From CAG-877 sp963589235 (GTDB lineage Bacteria; Bacillota_I; Bacilli_A; RF39; UBA660): DNA of 6,150 nt. The stretch is taken from positions 1 to 6,150 of the forward strand of contig CAVAJX010000093.1 in assembly GCA_963589235.1 (NCBI GenBank). The letters are read 5' to 3'. A program made the position numbers and the translations under genes. This document shows, one piece after another, positions 5,250 through 6,150 of this stretch (within the stretch, counting starts at the first letter, position 1; every line of letters begins with the position of its first letter). Under the pieces are notes generated by a model. The model did not search any database, had not been told where the DNA came from, and saw nothing but the letters and a program-made list of their open reading frames with translations.

Positions 5250-6150
5250 TTGAAGAGGATTATTGGTAATATTAAACTTGATAATTTTAAATATATTAGA
5301 ATATTTCTTTGTTCTATTCTTTTTTTGTTTATTTTGATTTTTTTTATTACTAGTTCTTTTGCAGCAAATGTTCCTGTAAAATCTGTTGAAATTAAATCTG
5401 AAAATTTAGATTATGATAATAATGAGCAAGGTGCTTGGAAGGTTACAAAGAGTTCTTCTTGGATTAGTAAAGGTAAAGCGAGAATTACTTTTGATGTTAA
5501 TAGTATTGAAAAAAATGATGATAAAGATAGAGATATAATATTAGTTATAGATAGTTCAGCCTCCATGTATTCCGGTAAATTTGAAAAAGTTTTAGGATAT
5601 GTTATTGATGTTTTTAATGAATTAAAAAATGATTCAAGAGTTAATAGAATTTCATTAATTAGCTTTAATGATAAAGCAACAATTTTATCTGATTTTTCAA
5701 GTGATTTTTCTTCATTATCTTCTTTAGTTAAAACTATTGGTGCAACAGGTGAAACAAATTATTATCAAGCTTTACTTAAAGTAGATGAAGAATTATCATC
5801 ATATACATATGATAGTAATAAAAAAGTTTCAGTAGTGTTTTTAACTGATGGTAATCCTACTGCTGATACTCCTAATGAAGTTGTTGAATATGAGTATTTA
5901 AAAAATAAATATTCATACTTGAATTTTACAGCTATACAGTATGACATGGGTGAAGATGTTTTAGATACTGTTAAAAATATTAGTGATAAACAATATCTTA
6001 GTAACATTAATAATATAAAAGATATATTACATAGAGCTATGTTTGGTACTTTATCTTATGATAATTTTAAAATAGAGGATACAATTAATACTGAGTATTT
6101 TAATATTGATAGTGTTAGTAATGATAATGCTAGTATAAGTAATAATAAAG
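5250..6150 (+). CDS. Secreted von Willebrand A domain protein, probable pilus tip adhesin (partial, 3' end outside window)
   Basis: The frame is open from 5250 to the window end (300 complete codons). The start is TTG at 5250 with GGAG (5237-5240) 9 bases upstream, giving MKR like its neighbours; no equally placed ATG exists. It begins 16 bases after the class B sortase stop. A signal peptide covers about residues 1-38, with a hydrophobic core at 18-35 and cleavage near SFA. A short beta-rich lead-in (40-95) precedes a VWA domain from about 95 to 235. The MIDAS metal site is complete: DSSAS at 101-105 (Ala for the usual Gly), T169 in GETN and D200 in TDG. The later IEDTINTEYFNID segment looks like the start of the beta domain that follows VWA in pilus tip proteins. 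VWA proteins of sortase pili usually sit at the tip and bind host ligands; that role is inferred from context. Any wall-sorting signal would lie beyond the window. Confidence 0.85.
   Translation, partial: MKRIIGNIKLDNFKYIRIFLCSILFLFILIFFITSSFAANVPVKSVEIKSENLDYDNNEQGAWKVTKSSSWISKGKARITFDVNSIEKNDDKDRDIILVIDSSASMYSGKFEKVLGYVIDVFNELKNDSRVNRISLISFNDKATILSDFSSDFSSLSSLVKTIGATGETNYYQALLKVDEELSSYTYDSNKKVSVVFLTDGNPTADTPNEVVEYEYLKNKYSYLNFTAIQYDMGEDVLDTVKNISDKQYLSNINNIKDILHRAMFGTLSYDNFKIEDTINTEYFNIDSVSNDNASISNNK

Noticed and set aside
5765..6007. 80-residue ORF on the minus strand
   Set aside because: It is antisense to the VWA domain, whose MIDAS residues show that the + strand frame is the coding one.
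1..6150. Mollicute-type genetic code (TGA = Trp)
   Set aside because: All Trp codons inspected in the predicted proteins are TGG, and none of the frames needs TGA read-through.
1..6150. CRISPR array, tRNA, rRNA or insertion sequence
   Set aside because: No regularly spaced repeats, no cloverleaf or conserved rRNA segments, and no transposase or terminal repeats were seen.

Overview
The window is a sortase-dependent (covalently assembled) pilus cluster from a very AT-rich Gram-positive bacterium. All genes lie on the + strand and are tightly spaced. Sec signal peptides, LPFTG wall-sorting signals and two sortases point to a low-GC Bacillota with a peptidoglycan wall, possibly an uncultured gut lineage; that placement is an inference. 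Every tryptophan I checked is TGG and no gene here ends in TGA. In so AT-rich a genome this argues for the ordinary bacterial code rather than the Mycoplasma code.

Layout: positions 1-66 hold a leader with a short inverted repeat and a ribosome binding site. Two paralogous pilins follow (67-1542 and 1671-3167). Each has a signal peptide, an N-terminal domain, an isopeptide-forming D2-type domain, a C-terminal SpaA/CnaB-like domain and LPFTG plus a membrane anchor. Each pilin is followed by an intergenic hairpin whose stem has the same core (CTC..AAATAT / ATATTTGAG). A 30-residue membrane microprotein (3248-3340) then precedes a class C (pilus-polymerising) sortase (3345-4490). The sortase apparently lacks a conventional start codon and carries an unusual Asn/Ser/Thr/Val-rich tail after its second membrane helix. 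A class B sortase (4505-5233) follows, with Lys where the catalytic Arg is expected. Last comes the start of a von Willebrand A domain protein (5250 to the window end, TTG start), probably the pilus tip adhesin.

Likely working model, from knowledge of sortase pili: the two LPFTG pilins are exported by Sec. The class C sortase links them through a lysine in a pilin-like motif (K193 and K195 are candidates). The VWA protein caps the fibre, and the class B sortase either attaches the pilus to the wall or handles a particular subunit. The conventional SD-ATG starts belong to the pilins, the microprotein and the class B sortase. Non-canonical starts appear on the class C sortase and the tip-like protein, which would fit low stoichiometry of those two components.

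The most interesting items are the matched hairpins after both pilins, the microprotein and AUU-start arrangement before the class C sortase, that sortase's long cytoplasmic-side tail, the Arg-to-Lys change in the class B sortase, and the Glu-to-Gln change in the E-box of both pilins.
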